From: Flagellimonas marinaquae
Lineage (GTDB): Bacteria > Bacteroidota > Bacteroidia > Flavobacteriales > Flavobacteriaceae
Reading direction: 5' to 3'
DNA length: 64,000 nt
NCBI RefSeq assembly: GCF_023716465.1
Contig: NZ_CP092415.1
Coordinates: 3,077,501 to 3,141,500, forward strand
Each line of letters begins with the position of its first letter. Within the stretch, counting starts at the first letter, position 1. The position numbers and the translations under genes were made by a program. Positions 44,609-51,893 of the stretch are shown here, piece by piece. The notes under the pieces were generated by a model. That model did not search any database. It had not been told where the DNA came from and saw only the letters and a program-made list of their open reading frames with translations.

Positions 44609-45493
44609 ATGCAAAAAAGAAGATTGACTCTACCACTATTTTTGTTTTATATTCTTTTTGTTTCTGGCCAAGATTCCGAATCAGGAGGTTGGAATTATGA
44701 TAATTTTGAGTCTAAATTCCTTGCCTACGAACCCACTCAAAAGGAAGGTGTGTCCGATAAAAATTTTTCATTTGGAGAAATGATTGTCACTAACACAAAA
44801 AAACAACTCGAAAGTGACAATTATAAATTCAATGCAGCCGATTACTTGAATATCACCACTGCTCTATATGCCTTAAACGAAAAAAAAGAGACATGGGAGA
44901 TTTCTTTAAAAAAAATGAGTGAATCTGAGAAGGGTTGTGAGTATTTGACAGCCTATAAGAAGGATGTGAATTTTTACAAGGATTCCAAAGAACTTTATGA
45001 TTCATTGATCAAGAATTGCGGGGCTTTGCCAAAAGAAGACTCCAAATTTGACTTTTCTGACTATGTTAACAAAAATCAATTGAACATAAAACTTGTTTCT
45101 ACAATAAAGAAAATTGGAGAAGACGACCAAAAGTATCGGAAATTAAGAGACATGGAAAAACAATATCCGCTTGATATCCAGAATCAGATATTGATTGACT
45201 CTCTTTTCCAGGTCAACCAAACTTACATAGGAAAATCATTGGTCGGTGATAAGTATGATGCTGTAATGTGGGCTGTAATCCAACATTCAAATTTGGAAAT
45301 GATGGAAAGGTATTTGCCTGTTGTCCAGAATGCTGTTGATGAAAATGAGCTGAATCAAACACCATTTAAAATGCTTATTGACCGAATTTATTCGTTTAAA
45401 TATGGCTATCAAATATTCGGAAGTCAGGTAGGTGTGGACTTAGCGGACAAGAAAGAACAAATGGAAGTTGCTAAAAAATATGGAATTGAATAA
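44609..45493 (+). CDS. Exported DUF6624-like protein, first cargo gene
   Basis: A 294-aa protein with a signal peptide (residues 1-20, cleaved at VSGQ). The C-terminal half resembles the DUF6624 family: YRKLRDMEKQYPLDIQNQI, YIGKSLVGDKYDAVMWAVIQHSN and a DRIYSFKYGYQIFGSQVG ending. Function of that family is unknown. The gene is AT-rich, like the rest of the island cargo, and is followed 12 bp after its stop by the first array motif (45506). It has no motif copy immediately upstream. Confidence 0.72.
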   Translation: MQKRRLTLPLFLFYILFVSGQDSESGGWNYDNFESKFLAYEPTQKEGVSDKNFSFGEMIVTNTKKQLESDNYKFNAADYLNITTALYALNEKKETWEISLKKMSESEKGCEYLTAYKKDVNFYKDSKELYDSLIKNCGALPKEDSKFDFSDYVNKNQLNIKLVSTIKKIGEDDQKYRKLRDMEKQYPLDIQNQILIDSLFQVNQTYIGKSLVGDKYDAVMWAVIQHSNLEMMERYLPVVQNAVDENELNQTPFKMLIDRIYSFKYGYQIFGSQVGVDLADKKEQMEVAKKYGIE

Positions 45494-45505
45494 ACTAAAC
45501 AGTCT

Positions 45506-45523
45506 AGAGTTCAAATAAACAAC
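45506..45523 (+). repeat. Array motif copy a
   Basis: AGAGTTCAAATAAACAAC, 15 of 18 positions match the consensus AAAGTTCAAATAAACGAT. It precedes the decayed cassette 45534-45954. Confidence 0.8.
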
Positions 45524-45533
45524 GAGGAATCGT

Positions 45534-45954
45534 CTGAAACCAAAACATATAGTGCTTGTAACTTTTTTAATTTGCCTTCTTGGTTGTAGATCAAGAGATG
45601 AGAAAATCGTATCTGCAATCGAAGGCAGCTATATTTTGAATAAAATTGAACATCACGATTATGATTATACTTCAGAAGATAGCAGCCATCCTTTCATTTA
45701 ATACTGATGGCAATTTGAAATTCAAACCGCCAATAATTAATGGCGAAGTTGGCAAAAGTGAAAAGTATAATTGGGTGATGATTTAAGAGGAAACTGAAAT
45801 CAAAATTAAGTTTGACACCAATAACAAAATTTTCAATGATGTTTTCAATATATCATTTAAGATTGATGATACGAGTCAACAAATTCATTTACTTATGAAA
45901 TCCCAAAGTACACATATTACTGCAACCAGAGTGTTTCTCTTTGAAAATTTGTAA
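45534..45954 (+). pseudogene. Decayed lipoprotein cassette
   Basis: From CTG 45534 (possibly a mutated ATG) the frame reads KPKHIVLVTFLICLLGCRSR, a lipoprotein signal, and continues to ISSHPFI before TAA at 45699. A shift near 45695 restores reading as FNTDGNLKFKPPIINGEVG, broken by one TAA (45784-45786), then IKIKFDTNNKIFNDVFNIS and QSTHITATRVFLFENL to the stop at 45954. The intact protein would be a small secreted lipoprotein of about 139 aa of unknown family. Two independent lesions show real decay. Confidence 0.75.
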
Positions 45955-46002
45955 ATGTAAAAAGGGAGTTAATGCTGATTGATTTATAGAAAATGAATTA
46001 CT

Positions 46003-46020
46003 AAAGTTCAAAAAAACGAT
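46003..46020 (+). repeat. Array motif copy b
   Basis: AAAGTTCAAAAAAACGAT, 17 of 18 positions match. It lies 20 bp before the start codon at 46040. Confidence 0.82.
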
Positions 46021-46039
46021 TGAAAAAACACAAGCAATA

Positions 46040-47254
46040 ATGAACAAACCTCTTTCCATTTTCATTGTTATCGCAATTCTAATTTCCTGTACAATAGGAA
46101 AGAGCGTTCCACAAAAGATTGATTTTAAATCCGAATATAAATTTTCGACAGAAATTGAGGACAATGTTTCTAAGGACACTACTTCTTGGAAATTTCAGAT
46201 GTCTGCAGCTGATTACGCTAAAAAAGGTGATTACAGAAATGCATTGAGACATTGGGATTTGGCGATGGGCACTGTTAGTAAAAGTTATACCAAAGAACAA
46301 AATGATTCTATCAATTCCATTTACCAAAAGGTTTCTGCAAAAGAATATATTATTAAAGAAGCCCAAAAAACTCATATGGTAATAATAAATGAAGCTCACC
46401 ATAGTTCATATCACAGGTTTTTCACCAAATCCATTTTAAAAGACCTATACGATTTAGGCTATAAAAATCTAGGCCTGGAGGCCCTCAGTAATGGAGAATA
46501 TCTAGATACATTATTAATGGAAAGAAAATACCCTGTTCAAAATACAGGGTGGTATATTGTTGAACCACAATTTGGGAACTTGGTCAGAGAGGCTCTGGAA
46601 ATAGGTTATAATGTCTTTGCTTATGAACAGACATCGGATGTAAATGGAAAACCTCGAGAAATAGAACAGGCAAAAAACATATACAATGAAATGTCCAAGC
46701 ATCAAGATGAGAAATTTTTAATTCACTGTGGTTTTGACCATTCACTTGAAGGAGTACATGGTTCATGGGAAAAAGCAATGGCGGGAAGACTTAAGGAATA
46801 TACGGGAATCAACCCTTTAACAATCAATCAAGTTATTTACAGTGAAAAAAGTGACCCTAAATTGAACAACAGATTATTGAAGACAATACATCCTAATGAA
46901 CCAACGGTTTTAATTGACAAGGAAAACAAGCCATATCCTTATACAAGGGGAAAAGCTTGGTCCGATATAGCTATATTTCACCCAAACACCAAGTATTTGA
47001 ATGGTAGACCCAAATGGATATTCACCAATGGTAATCAAAAAACTGAAGTTAATTTAACTGGATTAAACATAACATATCCAGTTTTTGTAATGGCATTTAA
47101 AAGGGGTGAAAATATAAATAATGCCGTGCCGATGGACATTTATGAAGTTTTGGAAAAAAAAAGTAACTGCTATTTAGGTTTACCAAAGGGAGATTATGTT
47201 ATTCTAGTTACCAACGGTAAGGAATCGTACAGGTTTAATCAAAAAGTCAAATAG
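46040..47254 (+). CDS. Lipoprotein with erythromycin-esterase/Tiki-like domain (cassette 2)
   Basis: A 404-aa lipoprotein; the signal ends in AILISC. Residues 45-100 are helical and TPR-like (AADYAKKGDYRNALRHWDLA). The main domain begins HMVIINEAHHSSYHRFFTKS and continues YDLGYKNLGLEALSNGEYL, which recalls the catalytic glutamate/histidine start of erythromycin esterase-like and Tiki/ChaN-like hydrolases; later FLIHCGFDHSLEG carries a further His. The last 120 residues are beta-rich. The assignment rests on motif resemblance only. Flanked by motif copies b and c. Confidence 0.65.
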   Translation: MNKPLSIFIVIAILISCTIGKSVPQKIDFKSEYKFSTEIEDNVSKDTTSWKFQMSAADYAKKGDYRNALRHWDLAMGTVSKSYTKEQNDSINSIYQKVSAKEYIIKEAQKTHMVIINEAHHSSYHRFFTKSILKDLYDLGYKNLGLEALSNGEYLDTLLMERKYPVQNTGWYIVEPQFGNLVREALEIGYNVFAYEQTSDVNGKPREIEQAKNIYNEMSKHQDEKFLIHCGFDHSLEGVHGSWEKAMAGRLKEYTGINPLTINQVIYSEKSDPKLNNRLLKTIHPNEPTVLIDKENKPYPYTRGKAWSDIAIFHPNTKYLNGRPKWIFTNGNQKTEVNLTGLNITYPVFVMAFKRGENINNAVPMDIYEVLEKKSNCYLGLPKGDYVILVTNGKESYRFNQKVK

Positions 47255-47271
47255 TGTTCAAAACTTTGTCA

Positions 47272-47289
47272 AAAGTTCAAATAAACGAT
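47272..47289 (+). repeat. Array motif copy c
   Basis: Exact consensus AAAGTTCAAATAAACGAT. The last two bases plus the following G form the ATG of the next gene (47288). Confidence 0.88.
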
Positions 47290-47464
47290 GGCTGGCAATT
47301 TTGATATTTGGTTGACATCTATTTTCGCCATCACTGGGTTAATCTATTATGTTTTAATCAAGCGTAAACTAATTAGGTCTAATGCTTCATTTAAAGAACA
47401 TAGATTGATAATAGGATTAATAATGGTTCTAGTAATTTGGATTTATTCATTGGTGTTTGAGTAA
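47288..47464 (+). CDS. 58-aa two-helix membrane protein (cassette 3)
   Basis: The frame starts at the ATG made by motif c: MAGNFDIWLTSIFAITGLIY, then a basic stretch (IKRKLIRSNASFKEHR) and a second hydrophobic segment (LIIGLIMVLVIWIYSLVF). Two membrane helices with a short basic loop are predicted. No family is recognised. It is followed 40 bp after its stop by motif d. Confidence 0.68.
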   Translation: MAGNFDIWLTSIFAITGLIYYVLIKRKLIRSNASFKEHRLIIGLIMVLVIWIYSLVFE

Positions 47465-47504
47465 CTCCTTATATTATATTAATATTTAATAGTTTAAACT
47501 CAAT

Positions 47505-47522
47505 AAAGTTCAAATAAACAAT
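47505..47522 (+). repeat. Array motif copy d
   Basis: AAAGTTCAAATAAACAAT, 17 of 18 positions match. The next start codon is 34 bp further on (47557). Confidence 0.83.
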
Positions 47523-47556
47523 TAAGCTATACGATGTTATAACAATTGAAACTTGC

Positions 47557-48096
47557 ATGACGAAAACTTTGAAAATCGTTATTATTGGATTTTCTATTTG
47601 CATGTTGGGAATACATTACAAAAGAAAATCAAACCCATTTGATGAAATGGAAAAGGAGACTTTGCAAGATAAAATTATTTGGTCCGAAAAGGATAAACTG
47701 AGATGGACCGATTTTAAATACGATTCTACCAAAACTTCATTTACTATGTACACTAAAGTTGGATTAAGTGTTCGATACAATGTTGAAAAACCAATATTGT
47801 TTAGATCTCATACTACTTTCTCAACTTTAGAATCAACCGTTTCAGATACCACTCATTTAGGCGATTTACGAATTGGACAAGCCAAATTTGACTTGCTCGA
47901 GACCTATAGGCGTAAAATGGAAAAAGAGGTTGACAGCATAAGAAATTTGGAAAACCCCAATATAACCAAAGAAATTTTCGATAATATGGTTGCCCATTGT
48001 TATAGCGAATTTGAGGATAAGTGGGAAAGTTTCAGACCTATTACAATAGAATCATTAAATGAACTTGAGGTCGAAATAAAAAGACGGTTAAATTAA
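47557..48096 (+). CDS. DUF922-like secreted protein lacking the metal-binding histidines (cassette 4)
   Basis: A 179-aa protein with an N-terminal signal anchor (residues 4-22). KDKLRWTDFKYDSTKTSF resembles the LTWxDF start of the DUF922 putative metalloprotease family, and LRIGQAKFDLLETYRRKM lines up with its HExxHF helix, but both histidines and the glutamate are replaced (Ile, Lys, Gly). If the relation is right the copy is catalytically dead. This rests on pattern resemblance alone. Flanked by motifs d and e. Confidence 0.6.
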   Translation: MTKTLKIVIIGFSICMLGIHYKRKSNPFDEMEKETLQDKIIWSEKDKLRWTDFKYDSTKTSFTMYTKVGLSVRYNVEKPILFRSHTTFSTLESTVSDTTHLGDLRIGQAKFDLLETYRRKMEKEVDSIRNLENPNITKEIFDNMVAHCYSEFEDKWESFRPITIESLNELEVEIKRRLN

Positions 48097-48128
48097 AATG
48101 CTATTTTTAATCAGTTCCTATATCATAA

Positions 48129-48146
48129 AAAGTTCAAATAAACGAT
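48129..48146 (+). repeat. Array motif copy e
   Basis: Exact consensus AAAGTTCAAATAAACGAT, 23 bp before the ATG at 48170. Confidence 0.88.
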
Positions 48147-48169
48147 AAATACAGGTATGTAATAGGTTG

Positions 48170-48637
48170 ATGAGAAGACCCAAGAAAATATCGGTAACTA
48201 AGCTTTTGATTGTAATAAGTGTCTTGTCATTTATGATGACTTCATGTTCTAGGAATTCGGCAAATCTATTTGTTGGAGTCTGGACAATTGAAGATATAGC
48301 CTATAAAGGAAAAGACATTGGTGAGAAAATCTCTTTAAATGCCCTTGTTTTTAAAGAGAACCATGAAGTTTTGGTGCCAGGAATTGTTGGTGAGTTATTA
48401 AATAAAAAAGACAGACAAGGCAAATGGAATATTGATGAAGAGGTTTTTTTAAACTTAACTTCAAACAATCAATATATCAATGGAAGAGCTAAATATTGTT
48501 TTGAAAATAGTGAGGATGAAGAACTTCTTAAAGTTGTAATAGAAACAGAAGAACTGTATATGGAGGCATTTAAACTTTTTAGTAAAAACGGCACCTATGG
48601 TCGGTTGCCTTGTATCAATTCTGTCCAATCAAAATAG
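48170..48637 (+). CDS. Lipocalin-like lipoprotein (cassette 5)
   Basis: A 155-aa lipoprotein; the signal ends in FMMTSC. The mature part begins with a GxW-type strand (LFVGVWTIEDIAYKG) followed by an all-beta pattern (VFKENHEVLVPG, RQGKWNIDEEVFLNL), as in small lipocalin-like proteins of Bacteroidota. No function can be given. ATG 48170 is preferred to the TTG one codon earlier. Flanked by motifs e and f. Confidence 0.68.
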   Translation: MRRPKKISVTKLLIVISVLSFMMTSCSRNSANLFVGVWTIEDIAYKGKDIGEKISLNALVFKENHEVLVPGIVGELLNKKDRQGKWNIDEEVFLNLTSNNQYINGRAKYCFENSEDEELLKVVIETEELYMEAFKLFSKNGTYGRLPCINSVQSK

Positions 48638-48650
48638 AATAAGAAAAAGA

Positions 48651-48668
48651 AAAGTTCAAATAAACGAT
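48651..48668 (+). repeat. Array motif copy f
   Basis: Exact consensus AAAGTTCAAATAAACGAT. Its last two bases begin the ATG at 48667. Confidence 0.88.
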
Positions 48669-48939
48669 GAAGTATAAGTAATTTGAGTTCTATGGGTTTA
48701 AAGAAGATTTAGTTCAATCACTGGAACTGGAGAAAGAAAAAACAGATTCTGAAAACTGGTTCATTTTTTATAAAAACCAACAGGACAATTGGATTAAGTT
48801 TTATCCTTTTGCTGAATACCATGGAGGTGGGGTTCCTTATTTGATAAATATTGGCTCGCATGATTTTGATCTATGGTTAAAAGAAAATACAAACTTCGTA
48901 GCTTCTGCAAGAGAGATAATAATTACAAAAGTTCAATAA
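48667..48939 (+). pseudogene. Small soluble-protein cassette with a stop at codon 5
   Basis: From the ATG within motif f the frame reads MKYK, TAA, then 85 sense codons: FEFYGFKEDLVQSLELEKE, WFIFYKNQQDNWIKFYPFAE, then YHGGGVPYLINIGSHDFDLW and a natural stop at 48937-48939. One nonsense mutation (for example TAT to TAA) explains it. The intact protein would be about 90 aa, soluble, of unknown family. Its stop codon lies inside motif g. Confidence 0.72.
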
Positions 48940-48945
48940 AACGAT
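48928..48945 (+). repeat. Array motif copy g
   Basis: AAAGTTCAATAAAACGAT, 16 of 18 positions match. It contains the TAA stop of the preceding frame. Confidence 0.82.
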
Positions 48946-49022
48946 AAACAAGTTTATGTAACCTGAAGACCAGTAGCAATAATAAAAGCAAGTATCTTTT
49001 ATGAACACTAATTCTTAGAAAA

Positions 49023-50552
49023 ATGAGATTAACAATATTCATTATTGCCATCCTGATGTCAACTATAACATATGGACAGACATCACTACAAGGAATAGGC
49101 CTTAAAGCCGGTAAACACAAAGTAGGTTTCAATCATTATGTAATTGAAGACAGTACAAGAACCTATCGAATCCATAATGAGTTTAACAACCAACATATAG
49201 ATAGGCCAATTCCAATTAGTGTTTGGTATCCTGCTAAAATAGAAGATAGTAGTCCTCAACAGCTAAGCGTTTTAGATTATTTAGAAATCTTAAAAGAAGA
49301 GGAAGAATGGAAAAATTTACCGAACTATTTTTTGCTGGATTGGTTTCCCTATCTATGGAACACACCACAAAACAAGGCCCATCTTTCGGAAATAGTAAGT
49401 GCCTTTTCTAATCCAACATTTTTAGACGGAAATTTTCCTGTTGTAGTTTATGCGCCAAGTTATCAAGCCTCATCAATTGAGAACTTTGCGTTATTCGAAT
49501 ATTTAGCCAGCAACGGTTTTGTGGTGATGTCAAGCCCTTCAAGAGGGACCGATACACGATGGTTGGAAGGCGGAACTACAAAAGATATGGAAACACAATC
49601 AAGAGATGTGGAATTCCTTCTAAAAGAAATTCACAGATATAAGAATATTGATATTGAAAAAGTGGCGTTAATGGGATTTAGTTTTGGTGGGTTGGCAAGC
49701 GCAATAACGGTTATGAAAAATAAGAACATAAGTGCATTTGTAAGTTTGGATGGAACCGAAAGGTACAATTACCAAGTCTTGGAAAAATCACCATACTTTA
49801 ATTTAGATAAGTTTACCGTTCCTTATATTCATTTTGCTCAAAAAGAGATTCCAAAAAGTGTTCTTATTAGTGATAAAATTCCTGAAGAATTGAACTACAA
49901 GTTCCAATTGTACGATTCTTTAAAATACAGTAATGCTTATAGTTATAGGTTTCACGACCTAACTCATTCCTATTTTAGTTCGTTTGGTGTTTTATTTGCA
50001 AATAGAGACAAAAGGCAAGATAAAAGTGATGACAAGATTATGACATCTTATAGACTTTTAAGTGAACACACTTTGGAGTTTTTGAACGCCATACTGAAAA
50101 AGGAAAAAACGGCAAATGATTTCATTCAAAATAGACCTGTTGAAAATGGATTTTCTGATGCATTGATTTCAAGAAAAATGAAGCAGGCAAATCCATGTAA
50201 ATTCGATTATAAAGATTTTAACGACTTGGCAATCAGACAAGATTACCAAGATTTAATTCCGTTGTACAACAAAGCAATTTCCAAGCATCAGGGATTTGAA
50301 CTTGAAGAAGGTATGTTGAATACATTAGGATTGCGATTGTCATTTGATGCCAAAAAAATGGAACAGGGTATTAATGTCTTTATGTTGGCGCTACATATAT
50401 TTCCAAAATCAGCAAATTTATATGATAGTTTAGCTGAGGCTTATTTGTATAACAAGGATTTTAAAAATGCTATTTCTAATTTTAAAAAATCGTTGGAATT
50501 AAACCCTAACAACCAAAATGCAATTGACAGATTGAAGCAACTAAAAGATTAA
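49023..50552 (+). CDS. Exported alpha/beta hydrolase (PAF-acetylhydrolase-like) with TPR tail (cassette 6)
   Basis: A 509-aa protein with a signal peptide (residues 1-18, cleaved at TYGQ). The hydrolase domain has DRPIPISVWYPAK, FPVVVYAPSYQASSIEN for the oxyanion region, the nucleophile elbow MGFSFGGLAS, and a late His in FHDLTHSYFS, the plan of PAF-acetylhydrolase-like enzymes. Residues 400-509 are TPR helices (YDSLAEAYLYNKDFKNAISN). It is probably a periplasmic esterase or lipase; substrate unknown. The largest cargo gene, flanked by motifs g and h. Confidence 0.83.
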   Translation: MRLTIFIIAILMSTITYGQTSLQGIGLKAGKHKVGFNHYVIEDSTRTYRIHNEFNNQHIDRPIPISVWYPAKIEDSSPQQLSVLDYLEILKEEEEWKNLPNYFLLDWFPYLWNTPQNKAHLSEIVSAFSNPTFLDGNFPVVVYAPSYQASSIENFALFEYLASNGFVVMSSPSRGTDTRWLEGGTTKDMETQSRDVEFLLKEIHRYKNIDIEKVALMGFSFGGLASAITVMKNKNISAFVSLDGTERYNYQVLEKSPYFNLDKFTVPYIHFAQKEIPKSVLISDKIPEELNYKFQLYDSLKYSNAYSYRFHDLTHSYFSSFGVLFANRDKRQDKSDDKIMTSYRLLSEHTLEFLNAILKKEKTANDFIQNRPVENGFSDALISRKMKQANPCKFDYKDFNDLAIRQDYQDLIPLYNKAISKHQGFELEEGMLNTLGLRLSFDAKKMEQGINVFMLALHIFPKSANLYDSLAEAYLYNKDFKNAISNFKKSLELNPNNQNAIDRLKQLKD

Positions 50553-50608
50553 AGCCAGTAAGCAATGTAATCAAGTAATTGTGATAAAAGAAAAGTTAAT
50601 TAAAAAGC

Positions 50609-50626
50609 ACAGTTGAAATAAACGAT
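50609..50626 (+). repeat. Array motif copy h
   Basis: ACAGTTGAAATAAACGAT, 16 of 18 positions match. Its last two bases begin the ATG at 50625. Confidence 0.84.
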
Positions 50627-50966
50627 GAATCACGAAATTCTTATCTTACAGCAATCACCAAGAATAGAGATGGTATTCTATCATGATGAATTTGAAATGA
50701 AGAAGTCGGGTTCTGTTTTAATTGACAAAACGAAATATTCTCAACTTAAACGTGTGAAGTTTATCAAAGGAAGAATTCCTTGGTTTACAGGAATACTTAC
50801 TGCTGTAGTTGATTTAATACTTGCTAATGGCGTTGGGCAATGGAAAAGAGGTAAGGGGAGACTGGAATTGACCACCAATGACCATAGTTATAAAGTTGAT
50901 CTGGTTAACTATGATCGAGAGCAAACTTCAGAAGCTGTTAAATTGATAAATGAAAAGTTTAAATAA
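50625..50966 (+). CDS. Small beta-rich protein, unknown (cassette 7)
   Basis: A 113-aa protein without a signal peptide. It has two strands (RIEMVFYHDEFEMKKSG), a hydrophobic stretch (FTGILTAVVDLILANGVG, about residues 54-72) and a second beta part (GRLELTTNDHSYKVDLV), a layout reminiscent of small PH-like membrane-associated proteins. No family is recognised. It starts within motif h, and its stop lies within motif i. Confidence 0.62.
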   Translation: MNHEILILQQSPRIEMVFYHDEFEMKKSGSVLIDKTKYSQLKRVKFIKGRIPWFTGILTAVVDLILANGVGQWKRGKGRLELTTNDHSYKVDLVNYDREQTSEAVKLINEKFK

Positions 50967-50971
50967 ACGAT
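50954..50971 (+). repeat. Array motif copy i
   Basis: AAAGTTTAAATAAACGAT, 17 of 18 positions match. It carries both the TAA stop of the preceding gene (50964-50966) and the first two bases of the next ATG (50970). Confidence 0.86.
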
Positions 50972-51251
50972 GAGCGATAAGAGATTAGATAAGATTAGAA
51001 AGAATTTTGATCGATTAACTACAAGCCTCGTACTTATAGCCATCTTTTTTCTGTCTTATGGACTTTATCATTATTTGATTTTGGGCACTACTACTGTAAC
51101 CCATGCCAAAGCTCCAGTGCCCAGCTTGTCAAATGGTTCAACCACTATATTTTTTGGAACCATTTTTTTAGGTTTGGCCTTATATCGAATAATTAGAAGA
51201 AAACAATTAATAGAGCAGATTGAGCAATTAAAAAAGTCTGATAGAAAATAA
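50970..51251 (+). CDS. 93-aa two-helix membrane protein (cassette 8)
   Basis: Starts inside motif i. It has two hydrophobic segments (SLVLIAIFFLSYGLYHYLIL, about 18-37, and TIFFGTIFLGLALYRII, about 60-76) and a charged C-terminal helix (RRKQLIEQIEQLKKSDRK). No family is recognised. Its stop overlaps motif j by 2 bp. Confidence 0.66.
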   Translation: MSDKRLDKIRKNFDRLTTSLVLIAIFFLSYGLYHYLILGTTTVTHAKAPVPSLSNGSTTIFFGTIFLGLALYRIIRRKQLIEQIEQLKKSDRK

Positions 51252-51267
51252 AGTTCAAATAAGCGAT
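51250..51267 (+). repeat. Array motif copy j
   Basis: AAAGTTCAAATAAGCGAT, 17 of 18 positions match, 3 bp before the ATG at 51271. Confidence 0.86.
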
Positions 51268-51270
51268 ATC

Positions 51271-51684
51271 ATGAAATATGTAATTCTCCCTTACTTAATT
51301 TTATTAACCTATTTAACTTCATATGATTATGAATCTAAAAGTTGTACTGATTTCAAATTAGGTGCATATAAAATATTCATGTCCGAAGATTCAGAATCAT
51401 ACTACACCATAAATAGAACCGATTCAAGTCAAATTGAAACCAATGAATATGGAGACGAAGTTTACTATACCATAAAATGGATAAATGATTGTAGCTATGT
51501 TCAAAAATTCGATAAGAGAAAAATGAAACTCACAGATGAAATGAAAATGGTGAATGGTGATGGAGGAATGATTATAGAATTATTGGATGTGATTGATGAA
51601 AACCATATTACATTTAGGTCCTATGTCAAGAATTTCAAAGAAATGAGTATGAGAAATGGCGTGTTTGAAAGAACAAAAAACTAG
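51271..51684 (+). CDS. Small exported protein, unknown (cassette 9)
   Basis: A 137-aa protein with an N-terminal hydrophobic signal (MKYVILPYLILLTYLTSYDY). The mature part has one Cys pair candidate (SKSCTDFKLG and WINDCSYV) and a beta-rich pattern ending FKEMSMRNGVFERTKN, similar in shape to small secreted proteins of Bacteroidota that I cannot name. Flanked by motifs j and k. Confidence 0.65.
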   Translation: MKYVILPYLILLTYLTSYDYESKSCTDFKLGAYKIFMSEDSESYYTINRTDSSQIETNEYGDEVYYTIKWINDCSYVQKFDKRKMKLTDEMKMVNGDGGMIIELLDVIDENHITFRSYVKNFKEMSMRNGVFERTKN

Positions 51685-51709
51685 ATTCAACTTTTAACTG
51701 AGATAAAAT

Positions 51710-51727
51710 AAAGTTCAAATAAACGAT
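51710..51727 (+). repeat. Array motif copy k (last)
   Basis: Exact consensus AAAGTTCAAATAAACGAT, followed by G so that it makes an ATG at 51726. Only 19 codons follow before TGA, so the last cassette is empty or truncated. Confidence 0.88.
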
Positions 51728-51826
51728 GGTAAAGGTTACGTTTTTTTATCTGGAAATAGATTTAACCCTATTTAATATTTATTGATTAATTTTGATTTAT
51801 ACGAAAGAAGAATACTTATAGTAATC

Positions 51827-51841
51827 TGTAATTCGGTTAGT
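51827..51841 (+). repeat. Right copy of the 15-bp subterminal repeat
   Basis: TGTAATTCGGTTAGT, identical and in the same orientation as 41712-41726; see that entry. Confidence 0.65.
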
Positions 51842-51893
51842 TACAACACATAAGCAAGGACAATCTCAACAAACATAAGGGTTAGCGGAAGAA

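Noticed and set aside
45506..51727. Canonical integron with attC sites
   Set aside because: No IntI-type integrase, no GTTRRRY/RYYYAAC pair and no long imperfect palindrome at the gene junctions; the shared unit is only about 18 bp.
45506..51727. CRISPR array
   Set aside because: Spacing between motif copies is irregular (about 175-1680 bp), coding frames lie between them, and no cas genes are present.
51726..51785. A 19-codon frame starting in the last array motif
   Set aside because: Too short and featureless to call a gene; recorded as an empty or truncated cassette end.
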